Assembly (NCBI GenBank): GCA_022394775.1
Contig: JAGFCB010000095.1
Location: 1 to 64,000, forward strand
Reading direction: 5' to 3'
DNA: 64,000 nt
Origin: Candidatus Poribacteria bacterium
GTDB lineage: Bacteria; Poribacteria; WGA-4E; WGA-3G
Shown in pieces: positions 8,178-16,506 of the stretch. The notes under the pieces are model-generated. The model did no database searches, was not told the origin of the DNA, and saw only the letters and a program-made list of their open reading frames with translations. Both the position numbers and the translations under genes were made by a program. Within the stretch, counting starts at the first letter, position 1. The number at the start of each line of letters is the position of its first letter.

Positions 8178-8930
8178 TTGAAACAGAAGATTATTTTCGG
8201 GGCAATCTTCCTCGCTTTGATAAGCTTTACAACGGTTTGTGCCGCACGAGATCTTGTATTACACCTTTCCTTCGACGAATTAAATGGAAAAGTTGTGAAG
8301 GATCTGTCCGAATTCGGTAACGATGCAACCTTTAATAAAGGGGATCCAAAACTGATTGACGGTGTCTTCGGAAAAGCGATGGAGTTCGACGGAAAAACCG
8401 CTGCCGAAATTGACGACAGCGCGAGCCTTGATATCGTTGATGGCATCACCATTGAGTTCTGGGCACTGGTCAAAGGTGGAGAGGCAATCCAGAGCGGCGT
8501 TGAAAAAGGATCCGCTTGGGTGGCTGGTCTGTATAACCTCGCAGCACTTTACAACGGCGGGACGATCCTTCAATTTTTCGACCTGCCGGAACCGTGTAAC
8601 GACGACAACATCGGTCCGAGTATTCAGGACGGTGAGTGGCATTTTCTCGCTGGAACGTGGGATGGCGAGGACATCCTACTCTACATCGATGGCGAACTCG
8701 AAGCAGAGATGCCGTGTAAAGGGAAACTGAACCCCAACGACGAGTCGCTCTACATCGGTGCACGCGGCGGAAGCCAGCGGTTCCTTACCGGTGCTCTCGA
8801 TGAAATCAAAGTGTATAACTACGCCCTAACCAAAGAGGAATTGCGCCAAGATATGGAAGCACCTGTCACACTGCACGTTAATGCACAGGACAAATTAGCA
8901 ACCGTCTGGGCACGCCTCAAAACCGACTAA
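8178..8930 (+). CDS. Secreted LamG/concanavalin-like protein with C-terminal WARLK tail
   Basis: TTG 8178 was chosen because AGGGAG lies 7 bp upstream and translation from there gives a proper signal peptide (KQKIIFGAIFLALISFTTVCAA). The ~250-residue product has a LamG-type jelly roll (LHLSFDEL, VKDLSEFGND, FWALVKGG, WHFLAGTWDGEDILLYIDGE, DEIKVYNYALT), a fold that usually binds glycans or other proteins outside the cell. The C-terminus DKLATVWARLKTD carries the shared tail. The track start at 8067 would bury the signal peptide. Confidence 0.85.
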   Translation: MKQKIIFGAIFLALISFTTVCAARDLVLHLSFDELNGKVVKDLSEFGNDATFNKGDPKLIDGVFGKAMEFDGKTAAEIDDSASLDIVDGITIEFWALVKGGEAIQSGVEKGSAWVAGLYNLAALYNGGTILQFFDLPEPCNDDNIGPSIQDGEWHFLAGTWDGEDILLYIDGELEAEMPCKGKLNPNDESLYIGARGGSQRFLTGALDEIKVYNYALTKEELRQDMEAPVTLHVNAQDKLATVWARLKTD

Positions 8931-8952
8931 CCCGCACAGCAAAGGAAAGTTG

Positions 8953-9558
8953 ATGAGAACAACTCGTTATCTTTTTCCACAACTCGCAGGTTCCCAAAAC
9001 TTGCTATACATGCGTCCAACGTTTATTCTTTTCTTATTCTTAACCCTAATCGTCGGCTGCGCGCTGCCCTTCAGTAGCACCTCAACGCCTGAAGAGCAAG
9101 TCGCAGTTGTCACAACCGACAAAGGTATCGTCGTAATCGAGCTTTATCCTGATGCTGCACCCATAGCAGTAGAGAATTTCACCAAATTGATTAACCAGAA
9201 GTTTTACGACGGCTTAACATTTCATCGCAGAGTTGACGAATTCGTCGTTCAAGGCGGGTGTCCGAACGGCGATGGAACAGGCGGTCCCGGCTGGACGATT
9301 GCTGACGAGTACACGAATCCGAACCAGCGGCCACATCTCAGAGGTACAGTGGCGATGGCGCGAACCCAAGAGCCAAATTCATCCGGGAGCCAATTCTACA
9401 TTTGCTTCAAACCCCAACCCTATCTTGACGGCAATTACACCACCTTCGGCGGTGTAGTTCAAGGCATGGATGTCGTCGATCGCTTACAGATAGGCGATGT
9501 CATGACAAAAATCCGATTGGAGGCGAAGTCAAAATATGTTAAGGCAACACCAGAATAA
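8953..9558 (+). CDS. Cyclophilin-type peptidyl-prolyl isomerase lipoprotein
   Basis: This ~201-residue protein has a hydrophobic segment ending in a lipobox (LTLIVGC), so it is likely a lipoprotein. The cyclophilin domain is well preserved: FHRRVDEFVVQGG contains the catalytic Arg and Gln, and SGSQFYICFKPQPYLDG...FGGVVQGMDVVD is standard. It catalyses proline isomerisation in exported proteins. ATG 8953 (or TTG 8950) follows AAAGGAAAG; an internal ATG at 9010 would give a shorter signal peptide but lacks a ribosome-binding site. It overlaps the next cyclophilin gene by 23 bp. Confidence 0.88.
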   Translation: MRTTRYLFPQLAGSQNLLYMRPTFILFLFLTLIVGCALPFSSTSTPEEQVAVVTTDKGIVVIELYPDAAPIAVENFTKLINQKFYDGLTFHRRVDEFVVQGGCPNGDGTGGPGWTIADEYTNPNQRPHLRGTVAMARTQEPNSSGSQFYICFKPQPYLDGNYTTFGGVVQGMDVVDRLQIGDVMTKIRLEAKSKYVKATPE

Positions 9559-10138
9559 GCAGCACCAGCAGTTCGCATCTGCAGCACTCTTAGTCTTGAT
9601 GACGCTATTTGCGACTTTCGTGCTGAGTTGCGCACAAGAGGAAAAACAAGCACCTGCACCGCGCGCACGCCGCACAGGTACAGGCTCAACGATAACCGCA
9701 GCTAAATCACAGATTGATCCCGCAACTGCCGTAGCCGTTATTGAAACGGCAAAAGGCAATATTGAATTTGAATTTCTCGCAACCGAAGCACCCGAAACCT
9801 CTAAGAATTTCATCAAAAACGCGCAGGTGATGTATTACAAAGCTCAGAAGTTTAATCGCGCGGAAGAACTTCTCATCCAAGCAGGTTCAAAACTTGCCGC
9901 TGGCGATACGCTCCCTATTGAAAACGGCGCGAAAGAGATGTCGCGCGGCGTTGTCGCTATGGCAAAAGAAGAAGGCACCAGCGTCTCGTACGCATCCGAA
10001 TTCTTTATCTGCCGAGATAGCACTGTCCTTGATAGTGAGTACGCCATCTTTGGAAACGTCATCAGCGGGATGGATGTCGTTGATAGCATCGAGCAAGACG
10101 ACGCAATTATGAACATCACCATCCGAAGCAAGGAATAA
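9536..10138 (+). CDS. Divergent cyclophilin-like lipoprotein
   Basis: This is a 200-residue paralogue of the preceding gene, overlapping it by 23 bp, with GGAGGCGAAG ahead of its ATG. A lipoprotein signal ends in FVLSC. The cyclophilin fold is recognisable (VIETAKGNIEFEF, ETSKNFIKN, FNRAEELLIQAG, SEFFICRD, FGNVISGMDVVD) and the catalytic Arg and Gln positions appear kept, but the GGD/GPG loop and active-site region are shortened. Activity is uncertain; it may bind prolyl peptides only. Confidence 0.75.
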   Translation: MLRQHQNKQHQQFASAALLVLMTLFATFVLSCAQEEKQAPAPRARRTGTGSTITAAKSQIDPATAVAVIETAKGNIEFEFLATEAPETSKNFIKNAQVMYYKAQKFNRAEELLIQAGSKLAAGDTLPIENGAKEMSRGVVAMAKEEGTSVSYASEFFICRDSTVLDSEYAIFGNVISGMDVVDSIEQDDAIMNITIRSKE

Positions 10139-10139
10139 C

Positions 10140-10290
10140 TATAAGTTATAAGTTATAAGTTACCTTCGGATGTTATCAACGCATCCTTGTAACTGCCATT
10201 ACCAAATTGCGGTCACGGTATTCACAAGAAACCGTTGATAAAGCACAAGCCAGACTTATAACTTATAACCAACAACTTATAACTACTAAA
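10140..10290. repeat. Inverted ATAAGTTA repeat array
   Basis: The left end has three ATAAGTTA-type units, and the right end has the reverse (ACTTATAACTTATAACC...ACTTATAACT) just before the lectin start. Between them GGATG...CATCC forms a small hairpin. It has the same architecture as the TGATAACTG arrays near 19.6, 46.4 and 61.2 kb. Confidence 0.7.
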
Positions 10291-10302
10291 ATGGAGGCAT
10301 AT

Positions 10303-10674
10303 ATGGCATTAACTGTTATTCGTACGGCGCGCCCAAGCCCTGTTTGGCAGGAAAGTTACGTGCGTGTGAAAAAAGGACAACGACTCGTTATTGACGGAGA
10401 AGGGGCGTGGTCACCAGATTTACAAAACCGGACAGGCTGGTGCGGTGCTGATGGCGTTCCGAAGACCCCGGGCGCCAACGATTATCTACTTCCCGGTGCT
10501 AATATCGGTGCACTGATCGCGAAGATCGGAAATACCGTTTTCGCTGTCGGTTCGCGCTATGACAACCCGGCTCCCGCTGACGGCGTTATCTTTCTCGCTA
10601 TGAACGAAAATCCACAAAACAATAACCAAGCAGGAAGTCTACTCGCACAAATCATTATCTTTGATGACGAATAG
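10303..10674 (+). CDS. LecA (PA-IL)-like lectin-domain protein
   Basis: The 123-residue product starts at ATG 10303 with GGAGG upstream; the longer track start reads through repeat sequence. The whole protein resembles the PA-IL/LecA fold: VKKGQRLVIDGEGAWS, then a G/A-rich loop, IGALIAKIGN, FAVGSR, and DGVIFLAMNENPQNNNQAGSLLAQIII, matching LecA's Asn-rich Ca/sugar loop region. LecA binds galactosides. No signal peptide is seen, as in LecA itself. The sugar-contacting residues cannot be confirmed by eye. Confidence 0.65.
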   Translation: MALTVIRTARPSPVWQESYVRVKKGQRLVIDGEGAWSPDLQNRTGWCGADGVPKTPGANDYLLPGANIGALIAKIGNTVFAVGSRYDNPAPADGVIFLAMNENPQNNNQAGSLLAQIIIFDDE

Positions 10675-10733
10675 CAACCTTCCTACAACGCACCTTATAC
10701 ATATTGGACACATCAGAATCAGGAGCAAGTTAC

Positions 10734-11111
10734 ATGGAAGAAGCCACTGCTCAGGAAGAAACACAACAACTTCCACCTGTCGATTTTATTAGCTATCTTA
10801 CGAACCTCGTAGAAACCGGGCAGCTCTATTTACAAGGGGTCCCTAACCCTGAAACAGAGGAGGTCGTTATAAACCTCCCAATTGTGAAACATATTATTGA
10901 TACTATTGAGATGCTCGAAGAAAAGACGAAAGGTAACCTCACTGCCCCGGAAGCCAACTTCCTGACAAATACACTCTATGAACTCAGAATGGGCTATATC
11001 CGCGTTGCCAGTAGCCAAGAAGCAGCGGCACAACAGGCGGCAGCTGAAGAAACTGAAATAGAAGCCCCCCCTAACGAAACCGAAAATGTTTCCGAACCGG
11101 AGGCACAGTAA
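10734..11111 (+). CDS. DUF1844 family protein
   Basis: This 125-residue protein starts at ATG 10734 (AGGAGC upstream). The core (VDFISYLTNLVETGQLYLQGVPNPETEE...LPIVKHIIDTIEMLEEKTKGNLT) is the DUF1844 signature, a small helical family of unknown function found in many bacteria. The C-terminal ~25 residues are Ala/Glu-rich and low-complexity. It is cytosolic by composition. Confidence 0.8.
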   Translation: MEEATAQEETQQLPPVDFISYLTNLVETGQLYLQGVPNPETEEVVINLPIVKHIIDTIEMLEEKTKGNLTAPEANFLTNTLYELRMGYIRVASSQEAAAQQAAAEETEIEAPPNETENVSEPEAQ

Positions 11112-11202
11112 CCGCACATCACAAATCTGAAAACCGCCGATTTTCGTGAATTATCTACCAAAAATGGGGTTAACTCCATTAAACTTTCAAGGAGTACCAT
11201 TT

Positions 11203-12258
11203 ATGGAATTCTATCACGGCACAACACTCAGCAGCGCCAGAGGTATTATCGAAAACGGGTTTCGGCCACGCGGCGGTGCCGTCTGGTTCACAACAAATTG
11301 GAACTACGCTAAAAATCGAGCGGAGCAAAAGGCGCGCCGAAAAAATGGTAAGCCTGTCGTCCTGAAAACCGAACTGGAGATTGAAGCACTTCGCACATCC
11401 CTTGGTAACGGCAAAATTCACGGACGGGGCGGTATTGTAGCGATTCGCGAACGGTTATCTGTTGAACTCCTACAGTCCAACGTTTTTGAGTTGTTAGCGT
11501 GTCCAGTCGCACTTTCTCAATGGATTAACTATCAACTCGGACGTTACGCCCACAACGGCGTAAGCCAAAACCACTGGGGCATCGTAAGGTTAGCGCACTG
11601 GATGAATAACCGGATGAAATCTGGCACAGGAAATCGTATCAGCCTGCAAGAATTTTTTGAAAAAGGTAGACAATGGCTACCCGCATTCTTTGACAAAATT
11701 CCGTTCAACCCTGAAGGACTCCCCATTCAACATCTTCAGAATGATGCGATTGCAGTCCGTGTGCTTTACACCGACACACAAGAAGCACCACGCCAGTTCT
11801 CGGAACTGGATACACAATACACCAAGGCGATAGCAGACATTTCCGATGGAAAACCTAAACAGCGGATGCGAGGTCTTCAATTCCTTGAAAAAGTTGGAAC
11901 AGAAGAACTCTTTGATTGGTGCGTACTGCAGCTTGAAGATGAATCGGTGGATGTCGTATGCAACGCTTTGCGAATCATGTGCCGTTGTGATGACGGTTAT
12001 ACCGCTCCTATTCTGCCGCACGCCGAATCGGAAAACAGACGTATCCGCGCCGGTGCACTCGCAGCACTCGCAAAACACGCTGCAGACGATAGTGAACGTT
12101 GGTTTGAGCGCGGGCTTAAAGACCCAGCGGCGTGCGTACGTATGGAAGTCGCAAAACTTTTACCCACGCTTAATAGAATCGAGTATCAAGACCTTTTTGA
12201 CATTGCCCGACATGACCCAAACCCAGCCGTTAAACACTTTGCTAAGAAACGGCATTAA
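11203..12258 (+). CDS. ADP-ribosyltransferase-like N-terminal domain with HEAT-like repeats
   Basis: This 351-residue protein starts at ATG 11203 with AAGGAG upstream. The N-terminus, FYHGTTLSSARGIIENGFRP...AVWFTTNWNYAKNRAEQKA, has the H-G-T and hydrophobic-F-T-T pattern seen in compact ADP-ribosyltransferase/PARP-like folds. The middle (about 120-220) is unrecognised. The last ~130 residues form helical HEAT-like repeats (RMRGLQFLEKVGTEELFDWCVLQLED, RRIRAGALAALAKHA, ACVRMEVAKLLPTL). No signal peptide or transmembrane segment is present. It could modify a protein or nucleic acid bound by the repeats, but activity is inference. Confidence 0.5.
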   Translation: MEFYHGTTLSSARGIIENGFRPRGGAVWFTTNWNYAKNRAEQKARRKNGKPVVLKTELEIEALRTSLGNGKIHGRGGIVAIRERLSVELLQSNVFELLACPVALSQWINYQLGRYAHNGVSQNHWGIVRLAHWMNNRMKSGTGNRISLQEFFEKGRQWLPAFFDKIPFNPEGLPIQHLQNDAIAVRVLYTDTQEAPRQFSELDTQYTKAIADISDGKPKQRMRGLQFLEKVGTEELFDWCVLQLEDESVDVVCNALRIMCRCDDGYTAPILPHAESENRRIRAGALAALAKHAADDSERWFERGLKDPAACVRMEVAKLLPTLNRIEYQDLFDIARHDPNPAVKHFAKKRH

Positions 12259-12330
12259 ACTGGAAAATTACAATAATTTCCTTGTAAACGCGCTATGGTC
12301 GGCTCAAGCGCAGCACTATGAAAGCGGAGA

Positions 12331-13341
12331 ATGAATTATCAACGCAAGATTATAATCGCTTTAGCGATGCTCATAGGCTTGCTCGTGACCGGAACAGCCG
12401 GTTACTTACTGCTTGAAAGAGATGGCGGGTGGCATCTTCTGGACGCAGTCTATATGACTGTCATTACGCTCACAACCGCAGGACACGAAGATCTCGGAAT
12501 GAGCGACAATGGACGTATTTTCACGATACTCCTTCTCGTCGGCGGGTTCGGGGTGTTCACCTATAGCGTCACTGTCGCTACCGCATTTCTAATCGAAGGA
12601 CAACTCCAAAGTTTTTTCAGGCAACAAAAAATGATCCGAACTGTCGATAAATTATCAAATCACTATATTATTTGTGGACTCGGCGATACCGGCGTACATG
12701 TACTCGATGAAATGCTGAAGGCAGACGTCGATTTTGTCGGTATTGAATTCGAGGAAGAACGATTAATCCACCTTTCTGACACACGAAATTTTCCATATCT
12801 TCACGGCGATGCGACTGATGACGAGCTGCTCACACGTGCGGGTATCTCGCGCGCACGCGGACTCGTCACATGCCTCAGCCGCGATCAAGATAATCTATTC
12901 GTCGTAATCTCCGCGAGAAAATTAAATCCGCACTTACAAATAGCCTCCAAAGCCGTTGAAGATAACTCACCCGGAAAACTCGTTACTGCGGGCGCAGATG
13001 AAGTCATCCTGCCGGATCATATTGGGGGTCTTCGTCTCGCGTCAAGTATACTCTACCCACACCTCGTAGAATTTCTGGAAAATATTACGCAAAATCAGCA
13101 AGAAACCCATTTCGCTGAATCCATTATCCAAGGAAATTCCACATTAGACGGGATTTCTCTCAAAACCGCTAATATCCAAGAACATACCGGATTGGTCGTC
13201 GTCGCCATCCGGGATAATGACGGGACATTCCTCTATAATCCGCCAGGAGATAAGAAAATTCAAGCCGGTGACGCCCTATTAGTAATATCAAATCAGAGAC
13301 AGTTACAAATATTACACAAGCTTACAGGAGATTCCAGTTAG
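12331..13341 (+). CDS. Two-TM ion channel with TrkA-N (RCK) regulatory domains
   Basis: This 336-residue protein has TM1 (about 8-27), a pore loop, TM2 (about 65-88), then a Rossmann-type RCK domain (HYIICGLGDTGVHVLDEM) and a TrkA-C-like end (LDGISLKTANIQEHTGLVVVAIRD...GDALLVISN). This is the Kch/MthK architecture for gated K+ flux. The selectivity filter reads TTAGHED (48-54) instead of TTVGYGD, so ion selectivity may differ. ATG 12331 follows a short GGAGA. Confidence 0.85.
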   Translation: MNYQRKIIIALAMLIGLLVTGTAGYLLLERDGGWHLLDAVYMTVITLTTAGHEDLGMSDNGRIFTILLLVGGFGVFTYSVTVATAFLIEGQLQSFFRQQKMIRTVDKLSNHYIICGLGDTGVHVLDEMLKADVDFVGIEFEEERLIHLSDTRNFPYLHGDATDDELLTRAGISRARGLVTCLSRDQDNLFVVISARKLNPHLQIASKAVEDNSPGKLVTAGADEVILPDHIGGLRLASSILYPHLVEFLENITQNQQETHFAESIIQGNSTLDGISLKTANIQEHTGLVVVAIRDNDGTFLYNPPGDKKIQAGDALLVISNQRQLQILHKLTGDSS

Positions 13342-13398
13342 TCAGCACCCTACTGAAGACTGAATGCCTCTTACCACAAATTGGAAGGAAACACTCGT

Positions 13399-14937
13399 AT
13401 GCTCGCAACCGTTTTAAGCAGCGCATTGCTTGGAATTGATGCCTATATCGTAAAAGTCGAAGTAGATGTCGCTAGCGGACTTCCCTCTTTCAGTACCGTC
13501 GGGTTACCCGACAGTGCGATCAAAGAAAGCAGAGATCGGGTTACCGCAGCCATTAAAAACTCTGGGTTCTACTTCCCTCAAACCCGAATCACGGCGAACC
13601 TCGCACCTGCAGACATCCGAAAAGCTGGCTCAGCGTTTGACCTTCCGATCGCAATCGGCGTTATGGCTGCCACCAATCAAGTAAATCCCGCAAAACTCGA
13701 AAATGCTATGATTTTGGGTGAACTCGCACTTGACGGAAACATCCGGGGCATACAAGGTGGGCTCCCGATCGCAATCGCCGCAAAAGAAAACGGTATACAG
13801 CATCTTATCTTGCCCGCTGAAAACGCTAAAGAAGCCGCAATCGTGGACGGTGTGAACGTCTATCCGGTCGCGAGCCTATCAGAGACTGTCGCGTTCCTGA
13901 ACTCAGAAAAAGAGATAGCACCAGAACCCTATACACTCAATACCAATGAACACAAGGAACATGCCGAAAAACATCTTGATCTACTCGATGTCAAAGGGCA
14001 AGAGCACGTTAAACGCGCCATTGAAGTCGCCGCTGCAGGTGGACATAATCTGATTATGATTGGACCGCCCGGCTCTGGAAAGACGATGATCGCGAAGCGG
14101 ATCCCGTCAATTCTTCCCAGACTCTCAATGGATGAATCCTTAGAAACGACAAAGATCCAAAGTATCATGGGTACCCTACCGAGCGATACACCGCTCGTTG
14201 TAACGCGCCCTTATCGTTCACCACATCATACTATTTCTGACGCAGGCTTAATCGGTGGCGGCAACGTGCCACGCCCAGGCGAAGTCAGTCTCGCACACAA
14301 CGGTGTGCTTTTTTTAGACGAACTCCCCGAATTCCGACGGAACGTCCTTGAAGTGATGCGGCAGCCCCTTGAAGACCGACGCGTGACTATCTCGCGCGCA
14401 GCAGCATCGCTTACTTATCCCGCAAATTTTATGCTCGTCGCAGCGATGAACCCGTGCCCTTGTGGATTTTTCAGTGATCCAAACCGAGATTGTAAGTGCA
14501 CACCGAACCAAATTCAGAACTATGTCTCCCGTATCTCCGGTCCCCTGTTAGATAGAATCGACATTCAAGTCGAAGTTCCCGCAGTAAAATATGCCGAACT
14601 CTCTGCTGAAATAACCGGTGAACCCTCAACGCAAGTCCAAGAACGCGTCGAAGAAGCACGTCAGATCCAACAACAACGTTTCGCAGACACAACAATACAC
14701 GCCAACGCAACCATGGAATCGAAGCAGATACGGGAGTATTGTAAAGTCGATGATCAAGCGCAAGATCTGCTACGGGTCGCTATTAACCAACTCGGATTAA
14801 GTGCCCGTGCCTACGACCGAATTCTGAAGGTCGCACGCACCATCGCAGACTTGGACCGAAACCCGAATATAGAAACCGTCCATGTCTCCGAAGCCATACA
14901 ATACCGGAGTTTAGATAGAAGTTTTTGGGAAAAATAA
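13399..14937 (+). CDS. yifB: YifB/ComM family Mg-chelatase-like AAA+ ATPase
   Basis: This 512-residue protein starts at ATG 13399 (GGAAGGAAA upstream). Its domains are an N-terminal ChlI-like Lon-protease-fold domain (about 20-145), an AAA+ core with Walker A GPPGSGKT and Walker [12 protein letters not shown], and a C-terminal helical Mg_chelatase_C domain ([17 protein letters not shown]). A zinc-like cluster CPCGFF...DCKC is present, as in ComM. Family members promote branch migration during natural transformation; that role here is inferred from the family. Length is normal. Confidence 0.92.
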   Translation: MLATVLSSALLGIDAYIVKVEVDVASGLPSFSTVGLPDSAIKESRDRVTAAIKNSGFYFPQTRITANLAPADIRKAGSAFDLPIAIGVMAATNQVNPAKLENAMILGELALDGNIRGIQGGLPIAIAAKENGIQHLILPAENAKEAAIVDGVNVYPVASLSETVAFLNSEKEIAPEPYTLNTNEHKEHAEKHLDLLDVKGQEHVKRAIEVAAAGGHNLIMIGPPGSGKTMIAKRIPSILPRLSMDESLETTKIQSIMGTLPSDTPLVVTRPYRSPHHTISDAGLIGGGNVPRPGEVSLAHNGVLFLDELPEFRRNVLEVMRQPLEDRRVTISRAAASLTYPANFMLVAAMNPCPCGFFSDPNRDCKCTPNQIQNYVSRISGPLLDRIDIQVEVPAVKYAELSAEITGEPSTQVQERVEEARQIQQQRFADTTIHANATMESKQIREYCKVDDQAQDLLRVAINQLGLSARAYDRILKVARTIADLDRNPNIETVHVSEAIQYRSLDRSFWEK

Positions 14938-14951
14938 AAGGAACGATTTTG

Positions 14952-16082
14952 ATGAAAACGAAGTTTTTATTTTCAATTGTCTTGGCATTATTTTTAATTT
15001 TCAATATACATTTACCGACTGCTTTCGCCCAAGACTACACAACGTGGAATTTACCCAAAGGGGCAAAAGCACGCCTCGGTAAAGGCATTGTAAACGATAT
15101 TGTGTATACCCCGGATGGTACACGTCTTGAAGTTGTGAGTGGCGCTGGTATTTGGGTATACGACGTAGCGACTGGTGAAACACTTGATTTGCTCACGGGA
15201 CATACGGAGCGGATCCGTCGTAGTGTAGCGTTCAGTCCGGATGGACAAACATTTGCGAGTGGGGATTACAAGACTATTAATTTATGGGATGCGAAAACGG
15301 GCCAACACAAGAAAACACTCATAGAACATACGGATAAAGTCTATAGCGTAGCGTTCAGTCCGGATGGACAAACACTCGCCAGTGGGAGTTCAGACGAGAC
15401 TATCCGTTTATGGGATGCGAAAACGGGTCAACACAAGAAAACGCTTATAGGACATACGGATGCGGTCGACAGTGTAGCGTTCAGTCCGGATGGACAAACG
15501 CTTGCGAGTGGGAGTTGGGATGAGACTATCCGTTTATGGGATGTGAAAACGGGGCAACACAAGAAAACACTCACAGGACATGCGGATTGGGTCAGTATTG
15601 TAGCGTTCAGTCCGGATGGACAAACACTCGCGAGTCGGAGTGATGACGCAACTATCCGTTTATGGGATGCGAAAACGGGGCAACACAAGAAAACACTTAC
15701 AGGACATGCGAGTTTTGGCAGCGTAGCGTTCAGTCCGGATGGGCAAACACTCGCCAGTGGGAGTTGGGAGAGCACTATCCGTTTATGGGATATGAACACA
15801 GGGCAACACAAGAAAACACTCACAGGACATGCGGGTCAGGTCTGCGTAGCGTTCAGTCCAGATGGACAAACACTCGCCAGTGGGGGTGATGACGCAACCA
15901 TCCGTTTATGGGATGCGAAAACGGGGCAACACAAGAAAACACTCACAGGACATACAGATACGGTCGAGAGTGTAGCGTTCAGTCCGGATGGGCAAACACT
16001 CGCGAGCGGGAGTGGGGATGGCACAGTGCTGTTGTGGCACGTCACACCTATGCCAACCACCCACAACCTGGAGAAAGATTAA
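14952..16082 (+). CDS. Secreted WD40 beta-propeller protein, truncated before its sorting tail
   Basis: ATG 14952 (AAAGGAACG upstream) gives a clear signal peptide (MKTKFLFSIVLALFLIF...AFAQ); the track start lies inside yifB. After an N-terminal blade (LPKGAKARLGKGIVNDIVYTPDG) come seven almost identical WD40 repeats of about 42 residues (VAFSPDGQTLASGS..TIRLWDAKTGQHKKTL). The frame ends at NLEKD*, but the downstream 300 bp in another frame encode a FlgD-like 'NYPNPFNP' sorting domain, so the annotated protein is probably a frameshifted version. It shares its N-terminal blade with the WD40 protein at 23.6 kb. Confidence 0.85.
   Translation: MKTKFLFSIVLALFLIFNIHLPTAFAQDYTTWNLPKGAKARLGKGIVNDIVYTPDGTRLEVVSGAGIWVYDVATGETLDLLTGHTERIRRSVAFSPDGQTFASGDYKTINLWDAKTGQHKKTLIEHTDKVYSVAFSPDGQTLASGSSDETIRLWDAKTGQHKKTLIGHTDAVDSVAFSPDGQTLASGSWDETIRLWDVKTGQHKKTLTGHADWVSIVAFSPDGQTLASRSDDATIRLWDAKTGQHKKTLTGHASFGSVAFSPDGQTLASGSWESTIRLWDMNTGQHKKTLTGHAGQVCVAFSPDGQTLASGGDDATIRLWDAKTGQHKKTLTGHTDTVESVAFSPDGQTLASGSGDGTVLLWHVTPMPTTHNLEKD
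15208..16050 (+). repeat. Seven tandem ~126-bp WD40-coding repeats
   Basis: The unit GTAGCGTTCAGTCCGGATGG plus the following ~105 bp recurs seven times with only a few base differences. Synonymous positions are nearly identical too, pointing to recent duplication or gene conversion. Two units are one or two codons shorter. Confidence 0.9.
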
Positions 16083-16374
16083 AACGACAACCGTCTTTCA
16101 AAACTACCCGAACCCGTTTAATCCGGAGACGTGGTTCCCGTATCGGTTAGGGGCAGCTGTAGACGTGACGTTGCGTATCTATTCAGTAGATGGCGGACTG
16201 ATTCGGACGTTAACGTTAGAAAATTAGGAGGCAGGTCTGTACGTTAGCAAAAGCCGTGCAGCCCATTGGGATGGCAGAAACGAACGCGGTGAACCCGTGG
16301 CAAGTGGGCTCTATTTCTATACGTTCACTGCTGGGGATTTCACGTCAACATGGCAGATACTACTCCGCAAATAG
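16077..16374 (+). pseudogene. Detached FlgD-like C-terminal sorting domain of the WD40 gene
   Basis: In a shifted frame the sequence reads KTTTVFQNYPNPFNPETWFP...DVTLRIYSVDGGLIRTLTLEN, then a TAG at 16225-16227, then in the same frame EAGLYVSKSRAAHWDGRNERG...VASGLYFYTFTAGDF and a final TAG at 16372. This is the usual FlgD/type-IX-like C-terminal domain of secreted proteins in this kind of genome. It is separated from the WD40 frame by one shift near 16075 (an A-run, GAGAAAGATTAAAACG) and is further broken by the nonsense codon. One extra A would explain the shift. Confidence 0.8.
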
Positions 16375-16506
16375 CCAGATAAGAAGATTCCCCGTTTGCC
16401 TTATCCGCGCTGAATGTGCGTCCGGTCAGCACGGAATAAAGGGGAGTTACAATTGTTATGAGAATTATTCAAATGGAGATGTTATACTATAAGAGCGAGG
16501 AGGAAA

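Noticed and set aside
15428-15823. Repetitive minus-strand ORF over the WD40 units
   Set aside because: It only mirrors the tandem repeat; no start signal.
15208-16050. Regular repeats considered as a CRISPR array
   Set aside because: Repeats are adjacent 126-bp coding units without spacers and encode WD40 motifs.
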